A model generated the notes under the pieces. That model searched no databases. It was not told the origin of the DNA and was given only the letters and a program-made list of their open reading frames with translations. Shown here piece after piece: positions 45,342 to 55,018 of a DNA stretch of 64,000 nt (the stretch's first letter is position 1; each line of letters begins with the position of its first letter). The DNA comes from Treponema sp. (lineage in GTDB: Bacteria > Spirochaetota > Spirochaetia > Treponematales > Treponemataceae): positions 1 through 64,000 of the forward strand of contig JAFSJX010000010.1 of assembly GCA_017449285.1 (NCBI GenBank), in the 5' to 3' direction. A program made the translations under genes and the position numbers.

Positions 45342-45421
45342 GTTAGAATTTATCTCCTTTTTTTTAAAACTTAGCATCATTTGCTTCGTTTGCTTCATCG
45401 CCCCCCGTTCTCTTTCTTCGG

Positions 45422-47233
45422 TCATTTATTCTCAAACAAATCAAGGAAGCGGAACGTCCTGCAATCCACCAGCCCGCGGTTTGTAAGCCTGATTTGAGGG
45501 ATGCACGCAAGCGGCACTAACGCCATCGTCATGAACGGAGATGGAATCGTGCAGCCAAGCGTTTTCCATGCCGCGTCAAGCTGCCTGATTTGCTCCGCAA
45601 CCTCTTCCACCGATTTGTCGCTCATAAGCCCGGCTATCGGTAGCGGAACGATTGCCAGCACCGCTCCGTCCAAAACCGCGCACATGCCGCCGCCACATTC
45701 GATAAGCGTGCGGGCTGCCAAGGCCATGTCCTCGTCATCGGTGCCCGCAACCAGAAGATTGTGCGCGTCATGGGCGAAAGTCTGTGCCATTGCGCCGCGC
45801 TTAAGTCCGAAGCCCTTTACAAAGCCGATTCCTTTCGTGCCTGTTTTATGATGACGCTCAAGCACCGCCATTTTGATTACATCCTCTGCAGGGGCGGAAG
45901 ACACCATGCCGCCGGCGACAGGAAGACTGACAAAACGTTCCGTCGTCAGCGTGCGCTCGGGAACAATCTCGATTACCCGTGTCCGCACGGAATCCTGCGA
46001 GGCACAGTCTTTCGGCACACGGACAGCAAAGGAATCCTTCGTTATCTGCCCTCCCACATGCATGGTGTGATAGGTATGCTTCGGGAACGGACGCTTTGCT
46101 TCTTTATATGCGACCGCTCCGTCCTCAAAAACTATTTCTCCGTCAATGATTGTGCGCGTCACATGAATATCCATAAGGTCGTCAAAGAAAACTATGTCCG
46201 CGCATTTTCCCGGAGTTATGCTTCCCATCTCATGCTCCATGCGGAGGCAGGAAGCGGTATTGATTGTCACGTACTGAATGGCTTTTACCGGGTTTAGCCC
46301 CTGCCCGATTGCAAGCCGAAGGATATTGTCGATATGTCCTTCTTCGACAAGCGTTTCTGGATGCGTGTCATCGGTCACAAGGCATGCGAAGCGGTCATCA
46401 ATGTGGTTTTCCAGCACCGCGCCTATAATGTGCGGCATGTCACGCCACGCGCTTCCGTACCGTATCTGCGCATACATACCGCGCCGCATTTTCTCCAGGA
46501 CATCCTCCGCCCGCGTCGATTCATGGCAGCACCGCGCGCCCGAGGCAATATAGGCGTTGAGTCCCTTTCCCGTTTCCTGAGGAGGATAATGCCCCGTAAT
46601 TATCTGGTCGGCCTTCAGCGTTTCCGAAAGCTCCGCATGGACGCGCTCGTCGCCGTTTATCACACCGGGAAAGTTCATCATCTCGCCCAGCCCCATTACG
46701 CCGTCCCATGACAGCATTTCCTTTATGCCGTCCGCGTCAATTGAGGCTCCCGTATCTTCAAAACCGGGCACGGCCGGCACACAGGACGGTGCGCTCATCA
46801 TAACCTTGAGCGGCGTGCTTTTTGCATCAGAAATCATGGCTTTTACCCCGTCAAGGCCGCAGACATTGCAAATCTCATGCGGGTCGGCGCATACCGCAAC
46901 CGTTCCGTGCGGAATGACCGCGCGGGCAAATTCGCTTGGTGTGACAAGGGAAGACTCAATGTGCATGTGTCCGTCCATGAATCCGGGGGCAATAAACTGT
47001 CCTCCGGCATCGATAACAATTGTCTCAGCGCCGATGCAATGGGCGGCCTCCCCGACGAGCGCAATCCGGCCGCAGGCTATTGCAACATCGATATGCTCCT
47101 GTATTTCGGCCGTGCAGACGTTCACCAGCCGGGCGTTTTTAATGACCAAATTCGCTTTTTCCAAACCTCCGGCGACGCGCGAAAGCCTGCGGGAAACATC
47201 ATACAGCGGACTCTTGCAAAATTTGTTCAGCAT
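45422..47233 (-). CDS. ade: Adenine deaminase
   Basis: 603 residues from ATG 47233 (GGAG upstream; a TTG at 47254 is less likely). The amidohydrolase metal site MDGHMHIESS, the CADPHEI segment, LGEMMNFPGV, CLVTDDTHP and the C-terminal adenine deaminase domain (ECGGGMCAV) identify the family. The enzyme converts adenine to hypoxanthine and ammonia in purine salvage. With the exported adenosine deaminase 9 kb downstream the block encodes two purine-deamination steps. It follows the symporter gene by 24 nt. Confidence 0.93.
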   Translation of the reverse strand: MLNKFCKSPLYDVSRRLSRVAGGLEKANLVIKNARLVNVCTAEIQEHIDVAIACGRIALVGEAAHCIGAETIVIDAGGQFIAPGFMDGHMHIESSLVTPSEFARAVIPHGTVAVCADPHEICNVCGLDGVKAMISDAKSTPLKVMMSAPSCVPAVPGFEDTGASIDADGIKEMLSWDGVMGLGEMMNFPGVINGDERVHAELSETLKADQIITGHYPPQETGKGLNAYIASGARCCHESTRAEDVLEKMRRGMYAQIRYGSAWRDMPHIIGAVLENHIDDRFACLVTDDTHPETLVEEGHIDNILRLAIGQGLNPVKAIQYVTINTASCLRMEHEMGSITPGKCADIVFFDDLMDIHVTRTIIDGEIVFEDGAVAYKEAKRPFPKHTYHTMHVGGQITKDSFAVRVPKDCASQDSVRTRVIEIVPERTLTTERFVSLPVAGGMVSSAPAEDVIKMAVLERHHKTGTKGIGFVKGFGLKRGAMAQTFAHDAHNLLVAGTDDEDMALAARTLIECGGGMCAVLDGAVLAIVPLPIAGLMSDKSVEEVAEQIRQLDAAWKTLGCTIPSPFMTMALVPLACIPQIRLTNRGLVDCRTFRFLDLFENK

Positions 47234-47257
47234 ATCACCGCTCCGTTTTTTCAAGAA

Positions 47258-49015
47258 TTACGACGCATATACTTTTTCGTCAAGTTCGCCCTCGCTCTTT
47301 GCGACGATGACACTTGTGGCAATATCGCCGTTCACATTGCATGAAGTCTGGATTCGGTCAATGATGTTCCATACGCCAAGCAGAAATCCGAGAGTGGCGA
47401 TGGGAACATGCACGGCAGAAAGAAGCGTTGCCACAACAACAAGCCCGCTGTTCGGCACTCCAGGGGCGCCCACCGCAAGCAAAAGCATCATCACGCCGAT
47501 TTTTATGCAGTCGGCAAGGTCAAGCTCAACGCCGTACATACGCGCGAGCAGCACCGTCGCAAGAATTATGCTCATGCCGAATCCGTTCATGTTGACGGTT
47601 GCCCCAAGCGGAATTGCAAACGAAGAGATTTTGTCCGACACGCCGAGCTTTTTCTTGCAGAAATCAATGGTAAGGGGAATGCACGCGCTGGAGCTGGGAA
47701 TCATAAACGGAGTCAAAAAATACACCGCCGCTTTTTTGAAATACGGAAGCGGAGAGATATGCCCGACCACAAGGATAATCAGCATGTACACCACAAAAAG
47801 GGCGGCGCTTCCTATGACAAGCGCAAGCAGATATTTCAGCACGACAAGAAGCGTTGCGGCATCGCTTGCATGGACGAGAAGTGCCATCGAGGTAAAGGCG
47901 ACGAGCGGCATAAAGAAGATAATCATGCTCATCATTTTAAGGCACAGGTCGTTCGCCTCGCTAAACAGAGAGCGTAAGCCCTCAACTTTCTCGCCGAGCG
48001 CAAGCATGGAAAGCCCCGCAAGAACGGCGATAAAAATCACCTGCAGCATATTGTTTTCCAAAAGCGGACGGACAAAGTTGCCTGGAACGACGCTGAGGAG
48101 AAGCGCACTGACGGAGACATCAGCGGACTGCTGCATTCCTTCAGGAAGTGCCATGAGATTTTCAGGCAGCGGCGGCATGTTTTTGCCAAAAAGGATTGCG
48201 GAAATGCCAAATCCAATCAGAATCGAAATCACGGTCGTCAAAAGGAAAGAGCCGAGCACCTTGCCGCCAATCCGCCCGATTTCATTTCCGCCGGAAAGGT
48301 TCGAGATACTTGCCCCCACAGAAAAGAACACGACCGGCGAAAGCATGAGGAAGATTCCGTTGAAGAAGAGCGTCTGCACCGTTGACAATATATTTTCCGA
48401 AATGAACTTGGAAACCTCAGACGGAAGCCATTTCATGCCGAATCCGATGACACAGCCAAAAAGCATTGCCGCAAAAGTGACATACATCGCACGGCTTTCT
48501 CCCCGATGTGCCTGAAGCACAACAACATTGCGCCCGTTTCGGCGGCTGTACGACAAATCGTTCTTGTGGGCGCGGAAAATCATGTCGCGAAGATAATTTT
48601 CGCTTTCCGTATCCCAACTTTCAAGCGAGGCAAAGGGGTTGTAAGCCTCACCATAAGAAACAAGCGAAATGCTCACATTTCCGAAAAAACGGCGGACACG
48701 CGCCGTAACCGCTTCTTGAGAAGATTCGTGCAAGCGCACCAAAATCTCTTCCATAAGCAGGAGCGCGTAAGTCACCTCGCGCTTGGTCGCCTTCATGCTG
48801 GTAAGCAGGGCACGGATTTTCTCGCTCTGCTCACCGAGGCTTTCGAGCGTAACGGTAAAAACCATGTCATCGCGCCGTGAATTTATATGCCACAGCATAA
48901 TTCCCAGAGCGATAAGACCGAGAATAACAAGTATGTACAAAAGCACATAGCCCGCATACTGCGTAAGCAGATAAAACGGTTCCGTAATAAGCGTATCAAA
49001 CAACGCTTCTATCAT
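47258..49015 (-). CDS. Dicarboxylate/amino-acid symporter with N-terminal RsbW-like domain
   Basis: 585 residues. One membrane helix (about 18-42) is followed by a soluble domain (45-175) resembling RsbW/SpoIIAB: VTYALLLMEEILVRLHE at the N-box position and SISLVSYGEAYNP like the ILRNYDEPYNP block of the MATE copy. The N-box Asn is absent (Arg). From residue 180 it is a normal sodium/dicarboxylate or glutamate symporter (SDF family) with SSACIPL and GATVNMNGFG substrate motifs. SDF proteins normally lack this N-terminal domain. Start supported by GAGGAGG. Substrate within the family cannot be told. Confidence 0.87.
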   Translation of the reverse strand: MIEALFDTLITEPFYLLTQYAGYVLLYILVILGLIALGIMLWHINSRRDDMVFTVTLESLGEQSEKIRALLTSMKATKREVTYALLLMEEILVRLHESSQEAVTARVRRFFGNVSISLVSYGEAYNPFASLESWDTESENYLRDMIFRAHKNDLSYSRRNGRNVVVLQAHRGESRAMYVTFAAMLFGCVIGFGMKWLPSEVSKFISENILSTVQTLFFNGIFLMLSPVVFFSVGASISNLSGGNEIGRIGGKVLGSFLLTTVISILIGFGISAILFGKNMPPLPENLMALPEGMQQSADVSVSALLLSVVPGNFVRPLLENNMLQVIFIAVLAGLSMLALGEKVEGLRSLFSEANDLCLKMMSMIIFFMPLVAFTSMALLVHASDAATLLVVLKYLLALVIGSAALFVVYMLIILVVGHISPLPYFKKAAVYFLTPFMIPSSSACIPLTIDFCKKKLGVSDKISSFAIPLGATVNMNGFGMSIILATVLLARMYGVELDLADCIKIGVMMLLLAVGAPGVPNSGLVVVATLLSAVHVPIATLGFLLGVWNIIDRIQTSCNVNGDIATSVIVAKSEGELDEKVYAS

Positions 49016-49138
49016 TTAAAAACCTCCTCGTATATTTTGCCATTTGTTAATGAAAAAATCAAATCCCCTGATTTCCTTATCATCAATGCAAACCTTTGCG
49101 CTCAAACAATGGAAAAATCTTCGGGTATACGCCTGTAA

Positions 49139-49294
49139 TCAGAAAAATGATGATTGCGTATCGCCCCGTCCATTTTTTACATGAAAGCGGGTTTTGCTCT
49201 CAGGCTCTTCACTTAACGCCTCATGAAACAGCCGGTCGCTAAGATTTAAGGTCTTTGCCTCTTCTTCTGGATTGAAATTTTCAATCTTGAACAT
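49139..49294 (-). CDS. Small 51-residue ORF with a perfect ribosome site
   Basis: ATG 49294 has AGGAGG at 49303-49308, 8 nt away, and encodes 51 residues beginning MFKIENFNPEEEAKTLNL. The first 35 residues are Glu-rich and helical (LSDRLFHEALSEE), the rest basic/polar (TRFHVKNGRGDT, ending SSFF). It is not similar to anything I recognise. The leader-then-core appearance would suit a modified-peptide precursor, but no maturase is adjacent, only a DMT exporter and an A-T-C NRPS upstream. An A6 run near its end could also have shifted the frame. The remaining 120 nt to the symporter hold a 23-codon frame ending on its ATG and nothing else supported. Confidence 0.5.
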   Translation of the reverse strand: MFKIENFNPEEEAKTLNLSDRLFHEALSEEPESKTRFHVKNGRGDTQSSFF

Positions 49295-49360
49295 AATCTA
49301 TTCCTCCTTGCTCTTATCCTTACTCAACCTGTTTGATTTCTTCTTTATAAATCTAACACA

Positions 49361-50314
49361 CTACGCCATTTCCAAGCCAATCAGCACTGCGCCAGCAATT
49401 ACAAGGGCAAGGCACACATACTGCTTCCATGAAAGTTTTTCTTTTAGGAAAATGTGTCCCAAAATCATCGTAAGCACTGGATAGGCTGCCAGCGAACCGT
49501 CAGTAACAACCGAGTTGATTGCCATTGCAAAATAGTATAATACAATGCCAATATTATCGCATGTCGAAGCAAGGAGCATAAGTCGGCGGCCTTTGGCAAA
49601 GGGATTGTACGGTCTTTTTTCTTTAAAAAGCAAGAAAAGCCACATTACCACCGTCAAAAGCACATACACGCTCCCAAAAATGATAATGGCATCGCCTTCG
49701 GGAAGCTCATAGCCGTAGGTTTTGTCAACGGCAAGCCCCGTCACTACCGTTTCGCCCGCTTCCATAAACGCATACACCAGCGGAACTATAAGCGCACCGG
49801 CTCCAGCCTGCCAAAAGTGCTTTTTTTTCCCTGATTGCGCCAACTGTGCTTCCTTTTCGCGTATCGCAGCAAGCAGCAAAAATCCTACCGTTATAGATAC
49901 AAGACCAACGATTATCCGTGGAGTCAGCACTTCCCACACGCTCTCCGCCTTTCCGAAAAACACGAACGCCAACGAAAGCAAAACCAACCCGAAGCCGTCA
50001 AGATTTTCAAGCGGACTCTCCACGGAAGCCTCGTTGTACATATTGCCGACAAAACTGAGCGTACACACTGCCACATTAAAAAAAGAATAGAGTGTGAAAG
50101 GATAAAAGCGCACGAAGCTTTCCCAAATGCTGAAATCTTCTTCGCGAATAAGAAGATAAATCGCCACAATCGGCACGCACACCACACCCGCCGCTATCGA
50201 AAACTTAAAAGGCACATATTTTTCGTTGGTCTTCATGTCCAACGCGCCCTTGCGGTAAATTAGTCCCATTAGCGCCCATAAGATTGATGAGCCAATCACA
50301 TACACAAACCACAT
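49361..50314 (-). CDS. DMT-superfamily (EamA-like) transporter
   Basis: 317 residues, ten predicted membrane helices in two five-helix halves as in EamA/DMT exporters. The second half ends with TMILGHIFLKEKLSWKQY, the typical DMT repeat signature. DMT proteins usually export amino acids or small metabolites. The start has AGGAGG 6 nt upstream and overlaps the NRPS stop by 19 nt, so the two are coupled and the transporter may export the NRPS product. Unlike the other transporters in this block it has no RsbW-like domain. Confidence 0.85.
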   Translation of the reverse strand: MWFVYVIGSSILWALMGLIYRKGALDMKTNEKYVPFKFSIAAGVVCVPIVAIYLLIREEDFSIWESFVRFYPFTLYSFFNVAVCTLSFVGNMYNEASVESPLENLDGFGLVLLSLAFVFFGKAESVWEVLTPRIIVGLVSITVGFLLLAAIREKEAQLAQSGKKKHFWQAGAGALIVPLVYAFMEAGETVVTGLAVDKTYGYELPEGDAIIIFGSVYVLLTVVMWLFLLFKEKRPYNPFAKGRRLMLLASTCDNIGIVLYYFAMAINSVVTDGSLAAYPVLTMILGHIFLKEKLSWKQYVCLALVIAGAVLIGLEMA

Positions 50315-53259
50315 ATTATACCTCCTACCGTAAAATCAGGATTTTCGCCCGTCTTTATAAGCATTTTGCATGAAGCGACAAAAAGACGGAGGAAACGCTC
50401 CATGCTCTCACGCTTGTACGCTGCAGCGTTATAGTCCAGATTAAATCCGAATGTAGATTCGCATTCCAGTATTTCTAGCTCCGGTGAATTATCACAGGCA
50501 CGGGGAAACTCATCTGTATCCAATGGAACTGCCGCCTCCTTCATAAAGTCCGCGCAACTTTCATAATCGTACATATCGCCCTGATACAAAAGGCAGAGAT
50601 CTTCAGGCCCTTGATACAGCTCTATTCCGTCAAAATCAAGGGTTCCGTAAGAAAGGGTTCCGTGGGCAAGAGATGCAAAAATCTGTTCCTTTGCCTGTAA
50701 AAGCAGGTCTTTCAGCTTTGTAGCATCGCCAATGGCAAAAGCAATGGGAAACTCCTTAATAAAAACCCCTACTGAGCGTTGAAGTGACGATTTTTTTCTG
50801 CCGTTCCACACCCATGTAAACATGACATTTTGAGCCTTGTTATACAAAGCAATGGCAAGAGCCGCCGCGACAGCGTAAAATTCATTTTTCCCTAAAGCGT
50901 AACGCTGACAGAGAACTGCAACATTGGCAGACGTAAAGGGAAAATCACCTGTAATGCTTCCAAGAATATTCTTGTCCGTGTCAAAGTCAGGCAGCGGGCG
51001 TGTGTGCCAGCCATCTCCGCCGTAGCGGTTCTTAAAATATTCCATATCACGGGAAAACGCCTGTGACTGCTTAAAGTTCGCCTCTTCTTGGAGCGCGTAA
51101 AAGGTACGGTCTTCTGGAAGGGAGCCGACGTGCAGACTGCGGGCAATATCGCTCATAAGAATTTTCACGGAAGTTCCGTCAAGGATACCATGGTATGCAT
51201 CAAAAAGAAAAACACTCTGCTCCGCCGTTTTTATAATCCGTGTGCGGAAAAGCGGGCTTCCATCAAGAAGGAAGGGGCTTACAAAACTTTTTTCGGCAGC
51301 GGCAAGCTCATCTGCGCTCATTGTCTCCACGGGGATTTCCTTGTCAAAACTCGGCTCATAGCGCAGATAGTATGAGTCGCCCTCTTTTTCTATGACGCTC
51401 AGAAGCGCGGGATGGGCAGAAATGGTTTTTCTGACAGCACGGGCAAACAGACTCAAATCCACATCGTTTTTAAGCGTGAATTTAAATGCTATGTTATACA
51501 TAACCGTTCCAGGAAACGGAAGCTCGAAACGGAGCATATAAAGCTGCATGTCATTAAGGGGCACTTTCGTTTGAGCCGGCTCTTTCTGAACAGTCGGCTC
51601 AGTTTTGCTCATAAGCACTTCCGCTATGCCCCGCACAGTCCGCTTCTCAAAGATGAGCGGCACGGTCAAAGGAAGCCCCTTGCACTCGACCAGTATATTA
51701 ATGGCACTTACACTGTCGCACCCAAGCAGCATAAGGTCATCATCAAGACCGATTTTTCCGATACAATCAAATTCCCCAAGGACTTTTTCGGCAGCCGCAC
51801 AGAGAATTCTCTGAATCTTGGTCTCTGGCGGTGCGTATTCTGCATGACTTTCGCTAAAGACTGGCGGCGTGAGCGTGGCTTTGTCAACCTTGCCGTTTGT
51901 GTTGAGGGGCATTTTCTCAAAGCGAACAAAATAAGACGGTATCATGTAGGCAGGGAGCAGCGTTTTTAGCGAATTGCGGATTTCTTCTTCGGGAACGACG
52001 CGCTCTTTCTGGTAATAGGCGCAAAGATAATGCTTGCTATTTTTCTCAAAGGCTTTTACCGCGACGAACTTTGTTTCCAAAACCTTTTTAAGCGCGGCTT
52101 CCACCTCGGCAGGCTCCACGCGGTTTCCGTTGATTTTTACCATGTCGTCAGTGCGTCCAAGGACATACAAAAGTCCGTCTTCCCCGCGTCGGGCAATGTC
52201 TCTGGTACGGAAGAACCTTTTTCCTTCGATAGTGACAAAGACCTTTTCATTCTCCTCTTGCTGGTTACGATAGCCCCTGAAATAAGGCAGGCAAAGGCAG
52301 ATTTCACCTTTCTTTTCAGAAACAACGCCGTTATCAAGCAGAATCATGTCCGTGCAAGAGCAAGGCTCGCCAATCGGCGTGTTTGAGTAGGGCTTATCAA
52401 TTACAAAACTACAGACGACAGGCATAATCTCCGTACTGCCGTAACAGTTTCTGATGTCAAAATGGCTGCTGTACACATCGCTTACCCGTTCGGAAGCAAC
52501 ATACATCACTTTGAGCGGCAGATTTTTATTATCAGGAAACACCTTTGCAAGCGAGGCGGTCAGGAACATTGCGTCAATTCTGTGGTTTTTCAGGAACTGT
52601 ATATACTGCGCTGGATTTTTTACAGTTGCATCAGGAACAAGATAATCAGTCCATGCCTCATAAATCGCGCAGAGAGCAAAATCGGTAAAAACGACGAATG
52701 TTACAGGGGCAACATTTGCAAAGCGTATGGCATCATCGTCCATGCTATAGGGCGCCAATATTCCCTCAGCCATGACCGTTGTCATAAAGCGGTATACGCC
52801 GTATTCTTGCGCAACGCCCTTTGGCGTTCCCGTGCTGCCGGAAGTGTAGATAATAAACGCAAGGTCGTGCTCATCGCTGTCCGCCCAGTCTGCTTCTGGA
52901 AGGGGCGGACATTCCATTGCCTTATCCCAATGACCGCTGTCAAAGACAAGCGTCGCTTTGCTGTCGGAAAGCACATGAGCTATGCGCTCCTCGCCTATTG
53001 CATCGGAAATCGGCGAAAAGGCGCAGCCGCATTTCATTACGCCAAGCTCTACTGCCACATATTCCATGGATTTTTCAAGCCTGATAGCGACAATCTGCTC
53101 TTTTTGTAGTCCAAGCGTTTTTAAATACGCGGCAACGCGGCTTGAACAGTCATTGAGTGCCGCATAACTCGTAGTACGCTCGCCGTCACGGTCTACCACT
53201 GCCGCGCGGCTCGGGTATGTTTTTGCTACTTCTGAAAGTCTTTGTAAAAATTGAATCAT
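50296..53259 (-). CDS. Single-module A-T-C nonribosomal peptide synthetase
   Basis: 987 residues from ATG 53259 (GGGAGG upstream). Adenylation domain: YTSGSTGTPKG (138-148), NCYGSTE, RTRDIAR, GRTDDMVKINGNRVEPAEVE-type core, NTNGKVDK. Carrier domain: LLGCDSVSAINIL with phosphopantetheine Ser516. Condensation-like domain: AYHGILDG, with the second catalytic His690 retained but the first replaced by Tyr. There is no thioesterase. The A-T-C order implies that an activated amino or aryl acid is transferred to a free acceptor. I cannot predict the substrate. It is 1 nt after MATE copy 2 and overlaps the DMT exporter. Confidence 0.88.
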   Translation of the reverse strand: MIQFLQRLSEVAKTYPSRAAVVDRDGERTTSYAALNDCSSRVAAYLKTLGLQKEQIVAIRLEKSMEYVAVELGVMKCGCAFSPISDAIGEERIAHVLSDSKATLVFDSGHWDKAMECPPLPEADWADSDEHDLAFIIYTSGSTGTPKGVAQEYGVYRFMTTVMAEGILAPYSMDDDAIRFANVAPVTFVVFTDFALCAIYEAWTDYLVPDATVKNPAQYIQFLKNHRIDAMFLTASLAKVFPDNKNLPLKVMYVASERVSDVYSSHFDIRNCYGSTEIMPVVCSFVIDKPYSNTPIGEPCSCTDMILLDNGVVSEKKGEICLCLPYFRGYRNQQEENEKVFVTIEGKRFFRTRDIARRGEDGLLYVLGRTDDMVKINGNRVEPAEVEAALKKVLETKFVAVKAFEKNSKHYLCAYYQKERVVPEEEIRNSLKTLLPAYMIPSYFVRFEKMPLNTNGKVDKATLTPPVFSESHAEYAPPETKIQRILCAAAEKVLGEFDCIGKIGLDDDLMLLGCDSVSAINILVECKGLPLTVPLIFEKRTVRGIAEVLMSKTEPTVQKEPAQTKVPLNDMQLYMLRFELPFPGTVMYNIAFKFTLKNDVDLSLFARAVRKTISAHPALLSVIEKEGDSYYLRYEPSFDKEIPVETMSADELAAAEKSFVSPFLLDGSPLFRTRIIKTAEQSVFLFDAYHGILDGTSVKILMSDIARSLHVGSLPEDRTFYALQEEANFKQSQAFSRDMEYFKNRYGGDGWHTRPLPDFDTDKNILGSITGDFPFTSANVAVLCQRYALGKNEFYAVAAALAIALYNKAQNVMFTWVWNGRKKSSLQRSVGVFIKEFPIAFAIGDATKLKDLLLQAKEQIFASLAHGTLSYGTLDFDGIELYQGPEDLCLLYQGDMYDYESCADFMKEAAVPLDTDEFPRACDNSPELEILECESTFGFNLDYNAAAYKRESMERFLRLFVASCKMLIKTGENPDFTVGGIICGLCM

Positions 53260-53260
53260 T

Positions 53261-55006
53261 TTACCGTTCCTCCCTCGGAAACGCAAATTCGTTCCTGTTG
53301 TAGCCCGTCGTCGTAAGATACGCTTTGCTCCGATGCCTTTCCATTACGCTCGCCACAAAAAACTGTCGGAAGGATGACACCCGTGCGTCCGCGTCCGTAA
53401 TGTCAAAGATGATGCCGCTGTCGCGTAGAATAATCCGCACCGTGTTCGGTTCAATCATAAGCGTACATTCTGCATGGATTTTTTTGCCATGCTTGGTTTT
53501 GTCGAGACCACCGTTCTTTTCCAGAATCAAAAGCCCCAATTCTTCTATCAGAATTTGAATCTGCATATTCGTCTTTCCATCAACGGCTGCACTAACCGCC
53601 TGTCCTGCCGTCTTTGCTGTTGCAACGGCGTTTTCCGGCGTAAGCTCAAAATCGTAGCAGAAAATTTCTGATGCAGACTCGTCCAAAAGAAGCGGAAATT
53701 GTGACCTGCCGTAGCGAATACGGACAAAAAGCGCGGGCAGAACGATACCGGCAACGGGAGCAAGCACAAGACCTGTCCACAAGCCAATTTCTGTCCGCAC
53801 ACAAAGAGCGCAGCCAATTGCAAACACAATCGGGCAGGCACATTCCTTTACGCCCACAATGCCCAGTGCAAGCGGAACACGGTCGGTCAGCAAATAATAT
53901 GATGAAAAAAGGAACGTGAGCGCAGTGCAGGTCATCGAAACGCTCATAATGCGGAACGCCTGCACGCCGCGCACGGCTATGTCTGCATCAGTAATACCGA
54001 AGGCACGAACCAAAATCGGTGCAAAAATGAACACAAAAACACTCAACACGACTCCTTCTAGAATTGCGGTTTTTTCTGCTGTGTGCATAAGGGATTTTAC
54101 CCCTCTCCAGTTTCGTTCACCGAAAAATGTGCCTACAAGCGGCTGCATGGCAGAACCAATGCCGTCAAAAAGCGAGCCTAATTCAAGCAGATTCACCGCA
54201 AGTGCCATAATAACGAGCGTCTGTGCGTCAAAATATAGCACGATGAACGCATTGAGCGTGAATATAAGCACCGCCCAAAAAAGTTGCAGCGCAGAATCGA
54301 CAAGACTGTACGACAAACAGAGCAGACACTCTCGGAACGAAAAGTGCCATACAAAACGGAGCGAGTTCGACTTTTTGAAAAAATGCAGGGAAAGAACCGC
54401 GACCGATGAGAGCGACCCAATTCCCGAAGCAAGCGCGATTCCCGCAATGCCCATAAAGTGGCAGAGCACAATTGAGCAGACAATATTCACGCAGATAGGC
54501 GCAATATTTGCCACCATGCCGAGTGTCTCATCGCCGTCAGAAAACACAAATACGGAAAGAACATAGGAAATCGGAAACACAAACATACTGAGTCGATAGA
54601 AGCTGTAGTAATCCCGTGCGAACACGGCAATATTTTCTGCCTGTGAGCCGAGCGAGCCAAAAAGCACATTCTTCGCCGGAAAACTCACCACGCACAACAA
54701 CGCACCGAACAAAAGCGCAAGCATTATGCCCTGTGAAAAAAAGCCGTGTGCCCGCTTCCGCTCAAAGCTGCCCACCGCACGCACATAGCACAAGCTCGTT
54801 CCCACGCTCGCCATCACAGCTAAAAACGACAGCACCGACATCACAGGTGAAACAAGACCAATCGCCGCCAGCGCGTCCTCGCCGAGCATATTGCCCGCAA
54901 TAATGTTGTCGCTCAAACGCTGAAGGTAATCAACAGCCACTTCAAGCGTAGCGGCGGCAAGCAGAGAATAGAATTTGCGGTCAGAAAAAGAAATCGATTT
55001 AATCAA
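53261..55006 (-). CDS. MATE-family exporter with C-terminal RsbW-like domain, copy 2
   Basis: 581 residues. Twelve MATE helices occupy residues 15-430 (NIIAGNMLGEDALAAIGL near the start). Residues 440-581 form a soluble RsbW-like domain: MQIQILIEELGLLILEKN at the N-box position, VRIILRDSGIIFD at the G1 position. The N-box Asn is replaced by Leu. It shares this layout with the MATE copy at 42535-44334 but the two are divergent. It ends 1 nt before the NRPS start and begins 12 nt after the ABC ATPase, so all three should be co-transcribed. Export of the NRPS product or of an amino acid is possible. Confidence 0.85.
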   Translation of the reverse strand: MIKSISFSDRKFYSLLAAATLEVAVDYLQRLSDNIIAGNMLGEDALAAIGLVSPVMSVLSFLAVMASVGTSLCYVRAVGSFERKRAHGFFSQGIMLALLFGALLCVVSFPAKNVLFGSLGSQAENIAVFARDYYSFYRLSMFVFPISYVLSVFVFSDGDETLGMVANIAPICVNIVCSIVLCHFMGIAGIALASGIGSLSSVAVLSLHFFKKSNSLRFVWHFSFRECLLCLSYSLVDSALQLFWAVLIFTLNAFIVLYFDAQTLVIMALAVNLLELGSLFDGIGSAMQPLVGTFFGERNWRGVKSLMHTAEKTAILEGVVLSVFVFIFAPILVRAFGITDADIAVRGVQAFRIMSVSMTCTALTFLFSSYYLLTDRVPLALGIVGVKECACPIVFAIGCALCVRTEIGLWTGLVLAPVAGIVLPALFVRIRYGRSQFPLLLDESASEIFCYDFELTPENAVATAKTAGQAVSAAVDGKTNMQIQILIEELGLLILEKNGGLDKTKHGKKIHAECTLMIEPNTVRIILRDSGIIFDITDADARVSSFRQFFVASVMERHRSKAYLTTTGYNRNEFAFPREER

Positions 55007-55018
55007 AATGAGTGTCTC

